Source of the DNA: Saccharopolyspora rosea
GTDB lineage: Bacteria; Actinomycetota; Actinomycetes; Mycobacteriales; Pseudonocardiaceae
DNA: 64,000 nt
Assembly (NCBI RefSeq): GCF_025643595.1
Contig: NZ_CP102826.1
Coordinates: 2,542,001 to 2,606,000 of the forward strand
Reading direction: 5' to 3'
The notes beneath the pieces were generated by a model. That model had not been told where the DNA came from and searched no databases. It saw only the letters and a program-made list of their open reading frames with translations. The translations under genes and the position numbers were made by a program. This document shows, one piece after another, positions 35,572-43,970 of the stretch; positions within the stretch are counted from its first letter, which is position 1; each line of letters begins with the position of its first letter.

Positions 35572-36483
35572 TCAGATCAGGTTGGCGCGCTTGTAGAACC
35601 AGGTGGCCGCCTTGGTGAGCAGCCCCGCCGAGTTGAGGAACTCCATGAGCCCGGCGCAGCTGGACCGCAGCAGCGACTTGTGGTGCTCGTTGCGCTTGGC
35701 CTCCCGCACGGCCCGGTCGGGGTCCAGCCCCGCGTTGGCGTACACCTTCCGGCTCACCATGCTGGTGACGATGAAGTACGCCGCGCCCGCGACGACCAGG
35801 GCCTGGATCTGCCGCCGCACCGGTCCCGCACCGGCGAGCCTCGTCCGGGTCTCCTCGCGGGCGAACTTCATGTGCCGCGACTCCTCGACGACGTGGATGT
35901 TGTTGACGGTGCGCACGAACGGAACGACCCGCTCGTCGCGCATCCAGTCCCGCTGCATCACGTCGAGGACCTCCTCGGCCACCAGGATCGCGGCGTAGGC
36001 GGCCTCCCCGAAGGCGAGCGTCTTGAAGGCGCGGCCGAGTTCGACCACCAGGCGGCTCGGGCGGTAGGCGGGTGCGCGGAGCTTCGCGGCTCCCCGGGCG
36101 AACATGATGGAGTGCCGGCACTCGTCGGCGATCTCGGTCAACGCCCACTGGAACGCGGGATCGGTCGGGTCCTTGGCGTAGAAGTCCCGCAGCACCATCT
36201 GCTGCAGGATCATCTCGAACCAGATGCCGGTGCTGGCCACCGAAGCGGCTTCCTGGCGGGTGAGCTCGCGCTGCTGCTCCGGGGTCATCTCGTCCCAGTA
36301 GGACGTCCCGTACAGCGTGCTCCACTCCGGGCTGGTGCCGTGGAAGTTCGTGTCGAGCGGCGTTTCCCAGTCGACCTCCTGCGCGGGGTCGAACGACAGC
36401 GTCTCCGACGACCGCAGCAACCTGCTGGCGACGTCGTCCCGTCGCGTCGGCGCCGCGGCGGATCCGGTGTGGGTGCTGGTCAT
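35572..36483 (-). CDS. AurF-like diiron N-oxygenase family protein
   Basis: The 303-residue helical protein keeps the seven AurF ligands in order and spacing: E90, E121 and H124 (ECRH), E170, H197, E201 and H204 (HVVEESRH). AurF itself oxidises an arylamine to a nitroarene; related proteins are uncharacterised oxygenases. The partner reductase follows by 4 bases. Upstream there is a perfect 19-base palindrome and a CRP-type site, so expression is probably repressed by a TetR-type protein and also tied to a global signal. No regulator gene is adjacent. Confidence 0.87.
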   Translation of the reverse strand: MTSTHTGSAAAPTRRDDVASRLLRSSETLSFDPAQEVDWETPLDTNFHGTSPEWSTLYGTSYWDEMTPEQQRELTRQEAASVASTGIWFEMILQQMVLRDFYAKDPTDPAFQWALTEIADECRHSIMFARGAAKLRAPAYRPSRLVVELGRAFKTLAFGEAAYAAILVAEEVLDVMQRDWMRDERVVPFVRTVNNIHVVEESRHMKFAREETRTRLAGAGPVRRQIQALVVAGAAYFIVTSMVSRKVYANAGLDPDRAVREAKRNEHHKSLLRSSCAGLMEFLNSAGLLTKAATWFYKRANLI

Positions 36484-36511
36484 GGGCTCCCCCTCGGAAG
36501 TGTCTGTTACT

Positions 36512-36530
36512 TCAGGTAACAGTTACCTGA
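36512..36530. promoter_or_regulatory. Perfect 19-bp palindrome, candidate TetR operator
   Basis: TCAGGTAAC-A-GTTACCTGA is fully symmetrical and starts 28 bases upstream of the AurF-like ATG. This is the size and position of a TetR dimer site. Confidence 0.7.
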
Positions 36531-36567
36531 GGGTAGCAGGAAAAATCCAGGGGGCGGAGACAGGAAA

Positions 36568-36581
36568 GTGATGTAGGTCAC
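36568..36581. promoter_or_regulatory. Candidate CRP/FNR-family site
   Basis: GTGA-TGTAGG-TCAC fits the GTGN8CAC consensus of actinobacterial Crp/GlxR regulators and lies 84 bases upstream of the AurF-like start. Confidence 0.4.
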
Positions 36582-36716
36582 GTCAAGTGTCGGGGGTTGG
36601 ATCGTGCGCCCCTGCGAGCGGCGCCCCGGGCATCGGCGATGAGTCCTTTGTGGACGAAAGGACGGCTATGGGGCGACACCCCGGAGGTGTTGCCCTCCTC
36701 CGGAACCGACGCGGAA

Positions 36717-38006
36717 CTACCGCGATTCCCGCGTCGCGGCGGGATGTTCGGCGGGTCTTCTGGCCCGGGGGATGTCCTCGGGATTGACGCGGTCGACGGC
36801 GATCGGGAGGTGGCGTGGGCCGCGCAGCACCGCGTTGGGGCGGTACGGCGGCGGGTCGGCGAGCAGGCGCGGGTTGTCCAGCCGCCGGGCCAGTTCGACG
36901 AGGGCGATCTGGGCTTCCTGGCGGGCTAGCGGTGCGCCGAAGCAGTGGTGGACGCCGCCGCCGAAGCCGAGGTGCTGGGCGCTCTCGCGGTCGGCGGTGG
37001 GGCCTTCCGGGTCGAACCGCCGGGGGTCGAAGCGGTCGGGGTCGCGCACGTGGTCGGGATCGCGGTTGCCCGCGGCCAGCACCAGCGTGATCTGCGACCC
37101 CGCCGGGATCGTGGTGCCCGCGATGTCGATGTCGGCCAGCGCCACCCGGTTCGGCAGCAGCTGCACGGGCGGTTCGTAGCGCAGCAGCTCCTCGACGGTC
37201 GGGATGGCGTACAGCGGGTCCTGGCGGATCCGGGCGAGCACGTCGGGATTGCGCAGCAGGGTGAGCATCCCGTTGGCGATCAGGTTGACGGTGGTCTCGT
37301 GCCCGGCGACCAGCAGCAGCGCCAGGTTGCGCTCCAGTTCCGCGTGCGGGATGCGGCCCAGCTCGCCGTCGTCGGTGACCAGCGCGGACATCAGGTCCTC
37401 GCCGGGCAGGTCGCACCGCGCGTCGGCGAGTTCGCCCAGGTAGGCGCCTAGTTCGGCGAACGCGCGCTCCCGCTCGGCGCGGGCTTCCCCCGACACCGCG
37501 CCGGTCGGGCCGACGCCCTCGACGATGGTGTCCGCCCAGACGTGGAAGCGGGGCTCGTCCTCGACCGGCACGCCGAGCAGCCGGCAGATCACCGTGACCG
37601 GGAAGGGGTAGGCGAGGTCGTCGACCACGTCGATCTCGGCGCGACCCACCATTCGGTCGATGAGCTCGGTGACGATCTCCAGCAGTTCGGGGCGCATGCC
37701 GTCGATGCGGCCGGGAGTCTCGGGCGGCCCGTAGTGGCGGTTGAGGATCCGGCGCACCCGGTCGTGGTCCGGCGGGTCCAGGTTGATGAAGCTGCGCGCC
37801 GCCTCCGCGGCCGGGCCGCCGAACTCCTCCGGGACGTGCGAGCTGACGCGCGGGTCGTGCAGCAGCGCCACGATGTCGCGGTACCGGCTGACGACGTAGC
37901 GGTCGTCGGGCTCCCGGACCACCCGGTTCCGGCGCAGTTCGGCGTACAGCGGCCAGGGATTCGCCCGGTTCTCCCGGTCCAGGACCTGCTGGAAGACGGT
38001 GGCCAT
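36717..38006 (-). CDS. Cytochrome P450
   Basis: The 429-residue bacterial P450 has the I-helix AGHETT (234-239), ExxR (E273, R276) and heme loop FGGGVHHCFG with the ligand C355. It is soluble, with no membrane anchor. AAGGAGG precedes the ATG. Its start lies 13 bases after the stop of the ferredoxin-ferredoxin reductase fusion, so both parts of its redox chain come from one message. The substrate is unknown. Confidence 0.93.
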   Translation of the reverse strand: MATVFQQVLDRENRANPWPLYAELRRNRVVREPDDRYVVSRYRDIVALLHDPRVSSHVPEEFGGPAAEAARSFINLDPPDHDRVRRILNRHYGPPETPGRIDGMRPELLEIVTELIDRMVGRAEIDVVDDLAYPFPVTVICRLLGVPVEDEPRFHVWADTIVEGVGPTGAVSGEARAERERAFAELGAYLGELADARCDLPGEDLMSALVTDDGELGRIPHAELERNLALLLVAGHETTVNLIANGMLTLLRNPDVLARIRQDPLYAIPTVEELLRYEPPVQLLPNRVALADIDIAGTTIPAGSQITLVLAAGNRDPDHVRDPDRFDPRRFDPEGPTADRESAQHLGFGGGVHHCFGAPLARQEAQIALVELARRLDNPRLLADPPPYRPNAVLRGPRHLPIAVDRVNPEDIPRARRPAEHPAATRESR

Positions 38007-38019
38007 GGTGCCGCCTCCT

Positions 38020-39594
38020 TCAGTCGCGGACGAACACCGCGCGGCGTTCGCTCGGTGCGTGTCCGGTCAGCACGACCGTGGCCTGGTGCGGCAGGGCGTG
38101 CTGGTGGATCTCGGCGGGCACCGGCCGGCGCGTCCGCGGTGCGTCGACGGCCGGGAAGTCCGGTGGGAACGGCGCGGCCTGTTCGATCAACCTGCCGTAG
38201 AACTCCAGCCACATCCCCTGGTCGAAGGCCACCGCGGCGGTGATCCGGCCGCGCCGCCCGTAGGCGGCGACGAAGCGCCGGGTGGCGGGGGAGCCCTGCG
38301 CGAGGACCACCTCGTCGGCGAACGTGGGCACGCCGATCGACTTGATCTCGGTGCCGAACTGGGTGGACCAGAACACCGGCAATGCGAGGTGCGCCCAGCG
38401 GTCCGCGGTGGGGCTGACCATGTTGTGCGCGGCGATCTCGGCCTGGTCGACCGCGTTGCCCCAATGCTCCAGCGCCAGCAACTGGTAGTCGTAGAGCGGG
38501 TGCGGGAACCGGGCCACGTCGCCGGCCACGAACACGTCGTCGGTGACCACGCCGTCCACGTCGAAGGCGCGGCATCCCGCATCGCAGGCGACGCCCCACC
38601 GGCCCGCGGCCAGACCGGCGCCGTCCAGCCATTCCACGTTGCGCTCCGCGCCGAGGGCCACCACCGCCACGTCGACGTCCAGGGTGCTGCCGTCCGACAG
38701 GCGCGCGCGGCAGACCCGGCCGCGACCGTCGCCTTCCAGCTCCTCCACGGACACCCCGCAGCGCAGGTCCACCCCGTGCTCGCGTTGCAGATCGGCCGCC
38801 ACGCGCCCCATCGCGGCACCCAGCGCCCCCGCCAACGGGGTCGGTCCGCGCTCCACGACGGTCACCGGCAGGTCCAGCTCGCGGCAGTCGGAGGCGACCT
38901 CGGAGCCGATGAACCCGGCCCCGATCACCAGGACGCGAGCGGGTTCCGCGGCCAACCACTGCCGCAGACCGGCCGCGTCGTCGCGGGTGCGCACGGTGAA
39001 CACGCCGTCCAGCGCCGCCTCGTCGGCCCTCGGCCAGCGCCGGGCCCGCACGCCCGTGGCGATCAGCACGCGGTCGAAGTCCACGGTCCGGCCGTCGGCG
39101 AGCACGACGTGCTTGGCGCGGCGGTCCAGCCCGGTGGCCCGCTGGTCCAGCAGCCATTCCGCGTCGAGGCCCGCGCTGCCCGGCAACGCCGTCCGCTGCG
39201 CCGGAACCCGCCCGGTCAGGACGTTCTTCGACAACGCCACCCGGTCGTAGGGTTCGTGCGGCTCGTCGCCGATGACCGTGACCGACCCGGAGAACCCCTC
39301 GCGCCGGAGCGCGTGAGCGGCGCGCAGCCCGGCCAGCGAGGCGCCCACGACCACGACCCGCTGCACCGCCTGCCGCGACTCGACAGCCGGGCCGGGGCCG
39401 GGAACGCCCTCGTCCAACAGGATCGCGCGGACCGGGCAGCTGGCCGCGGCCCGCACGACCTCCTCGCGCTGCGCGTCGTCGGGATTGCCCTCGTAGAGCA
39501 GTCCCTCGTTGCCGTGCATCCGGAACACGTCGGGTGCGGCGAAGGCGCACTGCCCGTACCCCTGGCACCGCGTCAGGTCGACGACAAGCCTCAC
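38020..39594 (-). CDS. Ferredoxin-ferredoxin reductase fusion protein
   Basis: The 524-residue protein joins an N-terminal 3Fe-4S-type ferredoxin (C10-QGYGQ-C16 with Tyr at the variable position, C53-P) to a pyridine-nucleotide reductase. The reductase has FAD motif VVVGASLAGLRAA, NAD motif VLVIGAGFIGSEVA and FVAGDVARFP. It would carry electrons from NAD(P)H to the P450 encoded directly downstream. GTG 39594 is the start with only a weak ribosome site. Usually these are two separate genes, so the fusion is unusual. Confidence 0.9.
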   Translation of the reverse strand: MRLVVDLTRCQGYGQCAFAAPDVFRMHGNEGLLYEGNPDDAQREEVVRAAASCPVRAILLDEGVPGPGPAVESRQAVQRVVVVGASLAGLRAAHALRREGFSGSVTVIGDEPHEPYDRVALSKNVLTGRVPAQRTALPGSAGLDAEWLLDQRATGLDRRAKHVVLADGRTVDFDRVLIATGVRARRWPRADEAALDGVFTVRTRDDAAGLRQWLAAEPARVLVIGAGFIGSEVASDCRELDLPVTVVERGPTPLAGALGAAMGRVAADLQREHGVDLRCGVSVEELEGDGRGRVCRARLSDGSTLDVDVAVVALGAERNVEWLDGAGLAAGRWGVACDAGCRAFDVDGVVTDDVFVAGDVARFPHPLYDYQLLALEHWGNAVDQAEIAAHNMVSPTADRWAHLALPVFWSTQFGTEIKSIGVPTFADEVVLAQGSPATRRFVAAYGRRGRITAAVAFDQGMWLEFYGRLIEQAAPFPPDFPAVDAPRTRRPVPAEIHQHALPHQATVVLTGHAPSERRAVFVRD

Positions 39595-39695
39595 CCCACG
39601 GGGTTTTGCCCGCGTGACGCGCCGCGAAACCAGGAGAACGCTCGGCGTTCCGCCGTTCCAGCCGGTTCATCTCGCCGCTCGACGACCCCGGACAA

Positions 39696-39710
39696 CCTAA
39701 TTAATTTAGG
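39696..39710. promoter_or_regulatory. Candidate TetR operator
   Basis: CCTAA-TTAAT-TTAGG is a perfect inverted repeat in an A+T-rich patch between the divergent P450-redox operon and the TetR gene at 39749. Confidence 0.55.
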
Positions 39711-39748
39711 CAAGTGCATAATGGTCTTCGGGAATCAGGAGGAGGGAT

Positions 39749-40318
39749 ATGGCACGGGTGGGACTGTCCGCGGAACGCCTGGCGCGGGCGGGCGCGGAAC
39801 TGGCCGACGAGGTCGGCTTCGACCAGGTCACCGTCTCGGCGCTGGCCAGGCGGTTCGACGTCAAGGTCGCCAGCCTGTACTCGCACCTGAAGAACTCCCA
39901 GGACCTGCGGACCCGGATCGCGCTGCTGGCCCTGGACGAACTCGCCGACCGCGCCGCCGACGCGCTGGCCGGACGCGCGGGCAAGGACGCCCTGATCGCC
40001 CTCGCGAACGTCTACCGCGACTACGCCCGGCAGCACCCCGGCCGCTACGCCGCGGCCCAGCTCCGGCTCGACCCGGAGACGGCCGCCGCCAGTTCCGGAG
40101 GCAGGCACGCGCAGCTGACCCGGGCGATCCTGCGCGGCTACGACCTGACCGGGGTGGACCAGACGCACGCGGTCCGCCTGCTGGGCAGCGTCTTCCACGG
40201 CTACGTGAGCCTGGAGCTGGGCGGCGGATTCGACCACAGCGCCCCGGACACCGAGCAGACCTGGTCGCGGATCCTGGACGCCCTCGACTCCCTGCTGCGG
40301 AACTGGCCCGCGCCCTGA
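39749..40318 (+). CDS. TetR family regulator (WHG-domain type)
   Basis: The 189-residue protein has a TetR helix-turn-helix (FDQVTVSALARRFDVKVASLYSHLKNSQDLR) and a C-terminal region with YARQHPGRYAA and HGYVSLELGGGF, typical of WHG-type TetR proteins. AGGAGGAGGG precedes the ATG. It is divergent from the P450 operon and likely represses it and itself. Confidence 0.88.
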   Translation: MARVGLSAERLARAGAELADEVGFDQVTVSALARRFDVKVASLYSHLKNSQDLRTRIALLALDELADRAADALAGRAGKDALIALANVYRDYARQHPGRYAAAQLRLDPETAAASSGGRHAQLTRAILRGYDLTGVDQTHAVRLLGSVFHGYVSLELGGGFDHSAPDTEQTWSRILDALDSLLRNWPAP

Positions 40319-40369
40319 CCCGCGGCACAGCGGCGAACCGAACAACCGACCGACCGACAGGCTGGGACG

Positions 40370-41563
40370 ATGCGCACCGAACACCCCTCGATCACCACCG
40401 CCATCACCGCGGACCTGCTGCGCGGCGCGCTCGATGTGCAGCGCACCGAACGCGGCGTGCTGCCGCACCGGCTGCCCGCGTGGGCCCGTGCGCAGTGCGC
40501 GGACGGGCAGCTGGCCATGGCGGAGTCGCAACCTTCCGGCGTGCGGCTGGTGCTGCGCACCCGGGCCACGGTGGTCGAACTGGACGCGGTGCCCACCAAA
40601 CGGGTCTACGCGGGTGTGCCGCCCCGTCCCGACGGGGTGTACGACCTGCTCGTCGACGGTCGCCCGGCCGGTCAGGGCAGCATCACCGGCGGCGACGTGC
40701 TGCACATCGACATGACCACCGGCACCTCCGAGGTCCAGCCCGGACCGGTCGGCACGGTGCGCTTCACCGGCCTGCCCGACCGCGCCAAGGACGTCGAGAT
40801 CTGGTTGCCGCACGACGAGACCACCGAACTCGTCGCGCTGCGCACCGATGCTCCCGTCGAACCGGCACCGGACCCGGGCCGGGCGGTGTGGCTGCACCAC
40901 GGCAGTTCGATCAGCCACGGCTCGAACGCCGCGAGCCCCACCACCACCTGGCCCGCGCTGGCCGCCCGCCTCGGCGGCGTCGAGCTGATCAACCTGGGAC
41001 TGGGCGGCAGCGCCCTGCTCGACCCGTTCACCGCCCGCACGCTGCGCGACACCCCGGCGGAGCTGATCAGCCTCAAGATCGGCATCAACCTGGTCAACGC
41101 CGACCTGATGCGGCTGCGCGCCTTCACCCCGGCCGTGCACGGCTTCCTCGACACCATCCGCGAAGGGCATCCGGACACGCCGCTGCTGGTCATCTCGCCG
41201 CTGCACTGCCCGATCCACGAGGACACGCCCGGACCCTGCGCGCCGGATTTCAGCGCCCTGCGCAGCGGCCAGCTGCGGTTCCGGGCCACGGGCGATCCGG
41301 CGGAGCGCGCCGCCGGGAAGCTGACGCTGGGCGTCATCCGCGACGAGCTGGCCCGGATCGCCGCACAGCGGGCTGCCGACGATCCGAACCTGCACCACCT
41401 CGACGGCCGCGAGCTCTACGGCGCGGCGGACTCCGCCGAACTGCCGCTGCCCGACGACCTCCACCCCGACGCCGCCGCGCACCGCCGCATCGGCGAACGC
41501 TTCGCCGAACTGGCCTTCGGTCCCGGCGGACCGTTCGCCGACCGCGGCCGCGCGACCTCGTGA
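40370..41563 (+). CDS. SGNH/GDSL-type hydrolase
   Basis: The 397-residue protein has an N-terminal beta domain of about 165 residues and a C-terminal SGNH fold: nucleophile in WLHHGSSISHGSNA, glycine in INLGLGGSALLDP, asparagine in LKIGINLVN, and DDLHPDAAAH with the catalytic Asp and His. There is no signal peptide, so it acts inside the cell. It follows TetR by 51 bases in the same direction and may be in its regulon, perhaps as an esterase for the P450 substrate or product. Confidence 0.83.
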   Translation: MRTEHPSITTAITADLLRGALDVQRTERGVLPHRLPAWARAQCADGQLAMAESQPSGVRLVLRTRATVVELDAVPTKRVYAGVPPRPDGVYDLLVDGRPAGQGSITGGDVLHIDMTTGTSEVQPGPVGTVRFTGLPDRAKDVEIWLPHDETTELVALRTDAPVEPAPDPGRAVWLHHGSSISHGSNAASPTTTWPALAARLGGVELINLGLGGSALLDPFTARTLRDTPAELISLKIGINLVNADLMRLRAFTPAVHGFLDTIREGHPDTPLLVISPLHCPIHEDTPGPCAPDFSALRSGQLRFRATGDPAERAAGKLTLGVIRDELARIAAQRAADDPNLHHLDGRELYGAADSAELPLPDDLHPDAAAHRRIGERFAELAFGPGGPFADRGRATS

Positions 41564-41707
41564 TCGTCCGCCACTCGGGACAGGACGGCTGGTGCGGGCC
41601 GCTCGCCGACGGGGTCGATGCTCTAGCCGTCCGTTTCGCCCGGCGGCAAGGTCGACTCCGTGTGCCGCCGCCCGCGGGCGACGCGACGTGCCGCGGCGCT
41701 ACGATCA

Positions 41708-41746
41708 GCGAAACGAACGAATCCGCGGGCAAATCGTTCGTTTCGC
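41708..41746. promoter_or_regulatory. Long inverted repeat upstream of XRE-cupin gene
   Basis: GCGAAACGAACGA and TCGTTCGTTTCGC are perfect 13-base arms around a 13-base spacer. The same half-site CGTTCGTTTCG recurs upstream of the hydroxyproline operon at 42471-42481. It is most likely the autoregulatory operator of the XRE-cupin protein. Confidence 0.7.
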
Positions 41747-41773
41747 AGAACGACCGCAGGAGAGGAGCGCCCG

Positions 41774-42370
41774 GTGGAGACGGAGTCGGTGCGGGACACG
41801 TTGGCGGCGAACCTCCGGCGCGCCCGGGTCGAGCGGGGCCTGTCGCTGTCGGAGGTGTCGCGCCGCTCCTCGATCGGCAAGTCGACGTTGTCGCAGCTGG
41901 AGGCCGGGGCCGGCAACCCCACGATCGAGACGGTGTTCAGCCTGTCCCGGGCGCTGGAGCTGCCCATCTCCGAACTGCTGGACACCAGCCGGGACACCGG
42001 GATGACCGTGGTGCGCGCCGCCGAGCTCGACGTGCTCAGCGGCGAGGCCGTCGACCTGCGGATGCTGCGCCGCATCGAGCTCGACGACGCGATCGTGGAG
42101 GTCTACGACCAGCAGGTCAGGGCGGAGGGCAGCCAGCGGTCGCTCGGGCACGTCGGCACCGAGCACACGATCGTGCAGGCCGGGCGGCTGCGGGTCGAGG
42201 TGCAGGGCGGCACCGCCGATCTCGGTCCGGGCGACTGCGTGGCCTTCGACGCCACCCAGCCGCACAGCTACACCGCCCTGGACGGCCCGGTGCGCTCGGT
42301 GCTGCTGCTGCAGTACCGGCCCGGGAACCGGCTCGACCTCTCCGGGCGGCACGGCCTGCTCGGCGAGTGA
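41774..42370 (+). CDS. XRE-cupin transcriptional regulator
   Basis: The 198-residue protein has an N-terminal helix-turn-helix (LRRARVERGLSLSEVSRRSSIGKSTLSQLEAGAGNPTIETVF-like, residues 12-55) and a C-terminal cupin (GHVGTEHTIVQAGRLRVEVQ, GPGDCVAFDATQPHSY). Such proteins sense a small molecule in the cupin. GTG 41774 has GAGGAG at 6 bases. The shared half-sites make it the probable regulator of the hydroxyproline operon that follows 129 bases downstream. Confidence 0.88.
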   Translation: METESVRDTLAANLRRARVERGLSLSEVSRRSSIGKSTLSQLEAGAGNPTIETVFSLSRALELPISELLDTSRDTGMTVVRAAELDVLSGEAVDLRMLRRIELDDAIVEVYDQQVRAEGSQRSLGHVGTEHTIVQAGRLRVEVQGGTADLGPGDCVAFDATQPHSYTALDGPVRSVLLLQYRPGNRLDLSGRHGLLGE

Positions 42371-42388
42371 GGGCCCGTCTTCGAACTC
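42369..42388 (+). repeat. Short partial copy of the interspersed repeat 5' end
   Basis: GAGGGCCCGTCTTCGAACTC matches the first 20 bases of copy A (11720-11739) with two differences and starts within the XRE-cupin stop codon. A weaker match, GAGAGCCTGTC, lies over the methyltransferase stop at 54739-54749. Confidence 0.4.
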
Positions 42389-42468
42389 GTCGCGGGTGGG
42401 GGCCGGTGGCGGCACCGGCGAATCCGGTGTGACCGTTGACACTCCGATGGCGCGAGTCCTAACCTCCG

Positions 42469-42490
42469 ACCGTTCGTTTCGAAGAACGGT
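42469..42490. promoter_or_regulatory. Candidate XRE-cupin operator of the hydroxyproline operon
   Basis: ACCGTTC-GTTTCGAA-GAACGGT is an inverted repeat with perfect 7-base arms, ending 8 bases before the first ATG of the operon. It contains the CGTTCGTTTCG half-site found in the regulator's own upstream repeat. Confidence 0.65.
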
Positions 42491-42498
42491 GGGGTTCG

Positions 42499-43662
42499 AT
42501 GAGCGGAACGCGCATCGTGGTGCTGGGAGCCGGCATCGTCGGCTCCGCCTGCGCCCGCGAACTCGCCGCCGGCGGGTTCGAGGTGCTCGTGGTGGACCGC
42601 CACCGCCCGGCCGGGGCCACGACCGCGCACGGCGAGGGCAACGTCCTGGTCTCCGACAAGGGCGACGGTCCGGAACTGCGGCTGGCGCAGCTGTCCCGGC
42701 GGCTGTGGCCGGAAGTGCTCGCGGAACTGGACGCCGACCGCGTCGAATGGGACCCGAAGGGCGGCATCGTCGTCGCCACCACCGAGACCGGCGCCGCCGA
42801 TCTCGCGGCGTTCGCCGCCGAGCAGCGCGCGGCCGGGGTGGCCGCCGAGCCGCTGGAGGCGGCCGAACTCGCCGCCGCGGAACCGCACCTGACCCGCGAG
42901 GTCACCGCGGCCTACCACTACCCCGAGGACGCCCAGGTGCAGCCGGTGGCCGCGGCCACCGCGCTGCTGTCGGCCGCGATGGCCGCGGGCGCCCGGCTGC
43001 GCACCGGGTGCGAGGTCACCGCGGCGATCGTCCGGGGCGGCCGGATCGCCGGAGTCCGCACCTCGCGCGGCGATCTGCACGCCGACGCCGTGGTCAACGC
43101 GTGCGGGCCGTGGGCGGGCGCGGTGTCGGCGGCGCTCGGCGCGCCGGTGGACGTCCGGCCGCGGCGCGGCGAAGTGCTCGTCACCACCCCGCTGCCGCCC
43201 ACCGTGTTCCACAAGGTCTACGACGCCGACTACGTCGGCGCGGTCGGCAGCAGCGACGCGCAGCTGCAGACCTCGGCGGTGGTGGAGTCGACGCGGGGCG
43301 GCACGGTGCTGCTCGGTTCCTCGCGGCGCCAGGTCGGCTTCGACGACCGGATCCGCCCGCACGTGCTGTCCGCGATCGCGTCCCGCGCGCTGCGGCTGTT
43401 CCCGTGCCTGGCCGACGTTCCGGTGATGCGCGCCTACGGCGGGTTCCGCCCGTACGTCCCGGACCACCTGCCGGTGATCGGCCCGGACCCGCGCCTGCCG
43501 GGCCTGTGGCACGGCACCGGGCACGAAGGCGCGGGCATCGGCCTGTCGGTGGGAACGGCGCGCGTGCTGCACGACCTGATCCGCGGCCGCGCCCCCGACA
43601 TCGACGTCGACCCGTTCCGGGTGGACCGACCCGGAGTTCTCGGCGCAGGAGGAGCGAAGTGA
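42499..43662 (+). CDS. D-hydroxyproline dehydrogenase, FAD-dependent catalytic subunit (DAO family)
   Basis: The 387-residue protein is a DAO-family oxidase: FAD motif IVVLGAGIVGSACARELA, then GGFRPYVPDHLPVIGP and HGTGHEGAGIGLS. It resembles HcnC and the catalytic subunits of heteromeric D-hydroxyproline dehydrogenases. With the next two subunits it would oxidise cis-4-hydroxy-D-proline to 1-pyrroline-4-hydroxy-2-carboxylate. Its stop overlaps the next start (GTGA). Confidence 0.87.
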   Translation: MSGTRIVVLGAGIVGSACARELAAGGFEVLVVDRHRPAGATTAHGEGNVLVSDKGDGPELRLAQLSRRLWPEVLAELDADRVEWDPKGGIVVATTETGAADLAAFAAEQRAAGVAAEPLEAAELAAAEPHLTREVTAAYHYPEDAQVQPVAAATALLSAAMAAGARLRTGCEVTAAIVRGGRIAGVRTSRGDLHADAVVNACGPWAGAVSAALGAPVDVRPRRGEVLVTTPLPPTVFHKVYDADYVGAVGSSDAQLQTSAVVESTRGGTVLLGSSRRQVGFDDRIRPHVLSAIASRALRLFPCLADVPVMRAYGGFRPYVPDHLPVIGPDPRLPGLWHGTGHEGAGIGLSVGTARVLHDLIRGRAPDIDVDPFRVDRPGVLGAGGAK

Positions 43663-43970
43663 GCCCACGACTCGTCCCCGAACACCAGGACCGCACCGGC
43701 AGGCGGGACGTCCCGCTGCGGATCACCGTCGACGGCGACCCGGTGGAGGGCATCGCCGGGCAGAGCATCGCCGGGGTCCTGCTCGGCGCGGGGCGGCAGA
43801 CGTGGCGCACCGCCGCCTCGGGCGCCCGCAAGGGCGTGTTCTGCGGCATCGGCGTGTGCTTCGAATGCCTGGTCGCGGTGAACGGCGAGCGCGACGTGCG
43901 GGCGTGCCGCCGCCGCGCGCAGGACGGCGACGACGTGCGGACCCAGTCGCGGGCGGAGACGGGCCGATGA
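43659..43970 (+). CDS. Hydroxyproline dehydrogenase, small 2Fe-2S subunit
   Basis: The 103-residue protein has a 2Fe-2S ferredoxin pattern, C62-x4-C67-x2-C70-x12-C83, preceded by VDGDPVEGIAGQSIAGVLL, as in HcnA-like subunits of heteromeric amine dehydrogenases. GTG 43659 overlaps the previous stop and its own stop overlaps the next ATG, so the three subunits are translated together. Confidence 0.88.
   Translation: MSPRLVPEHQDRTGRRDVPLRITVDGDPVEGIAGQSIAGVLLGAGRQTWRTAASGARKGVFCGIGVCFECLVAVNGERDVRACRRRAQDGDDVRTQSRAETGR

Noticed and set aside
34020-41563. Natural-product biosynthetic cluster around the AurF-like oxygenase and P450
   Set aside because: There are no polyketide, peptide or terpene synthase genes, tailoring sets or resistance genes; separate regulators and operators point to separate units.
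37999-42432. Very long plus-strand frame of 1477 codons
   Set aside because: It runs antisense to the ferredoxin-reductase fusion and then through two real genes in the wrong frame. The product is low-complexity Arg/Ala/Gly/Pro sequence, as expected from high-GC shadow frames.
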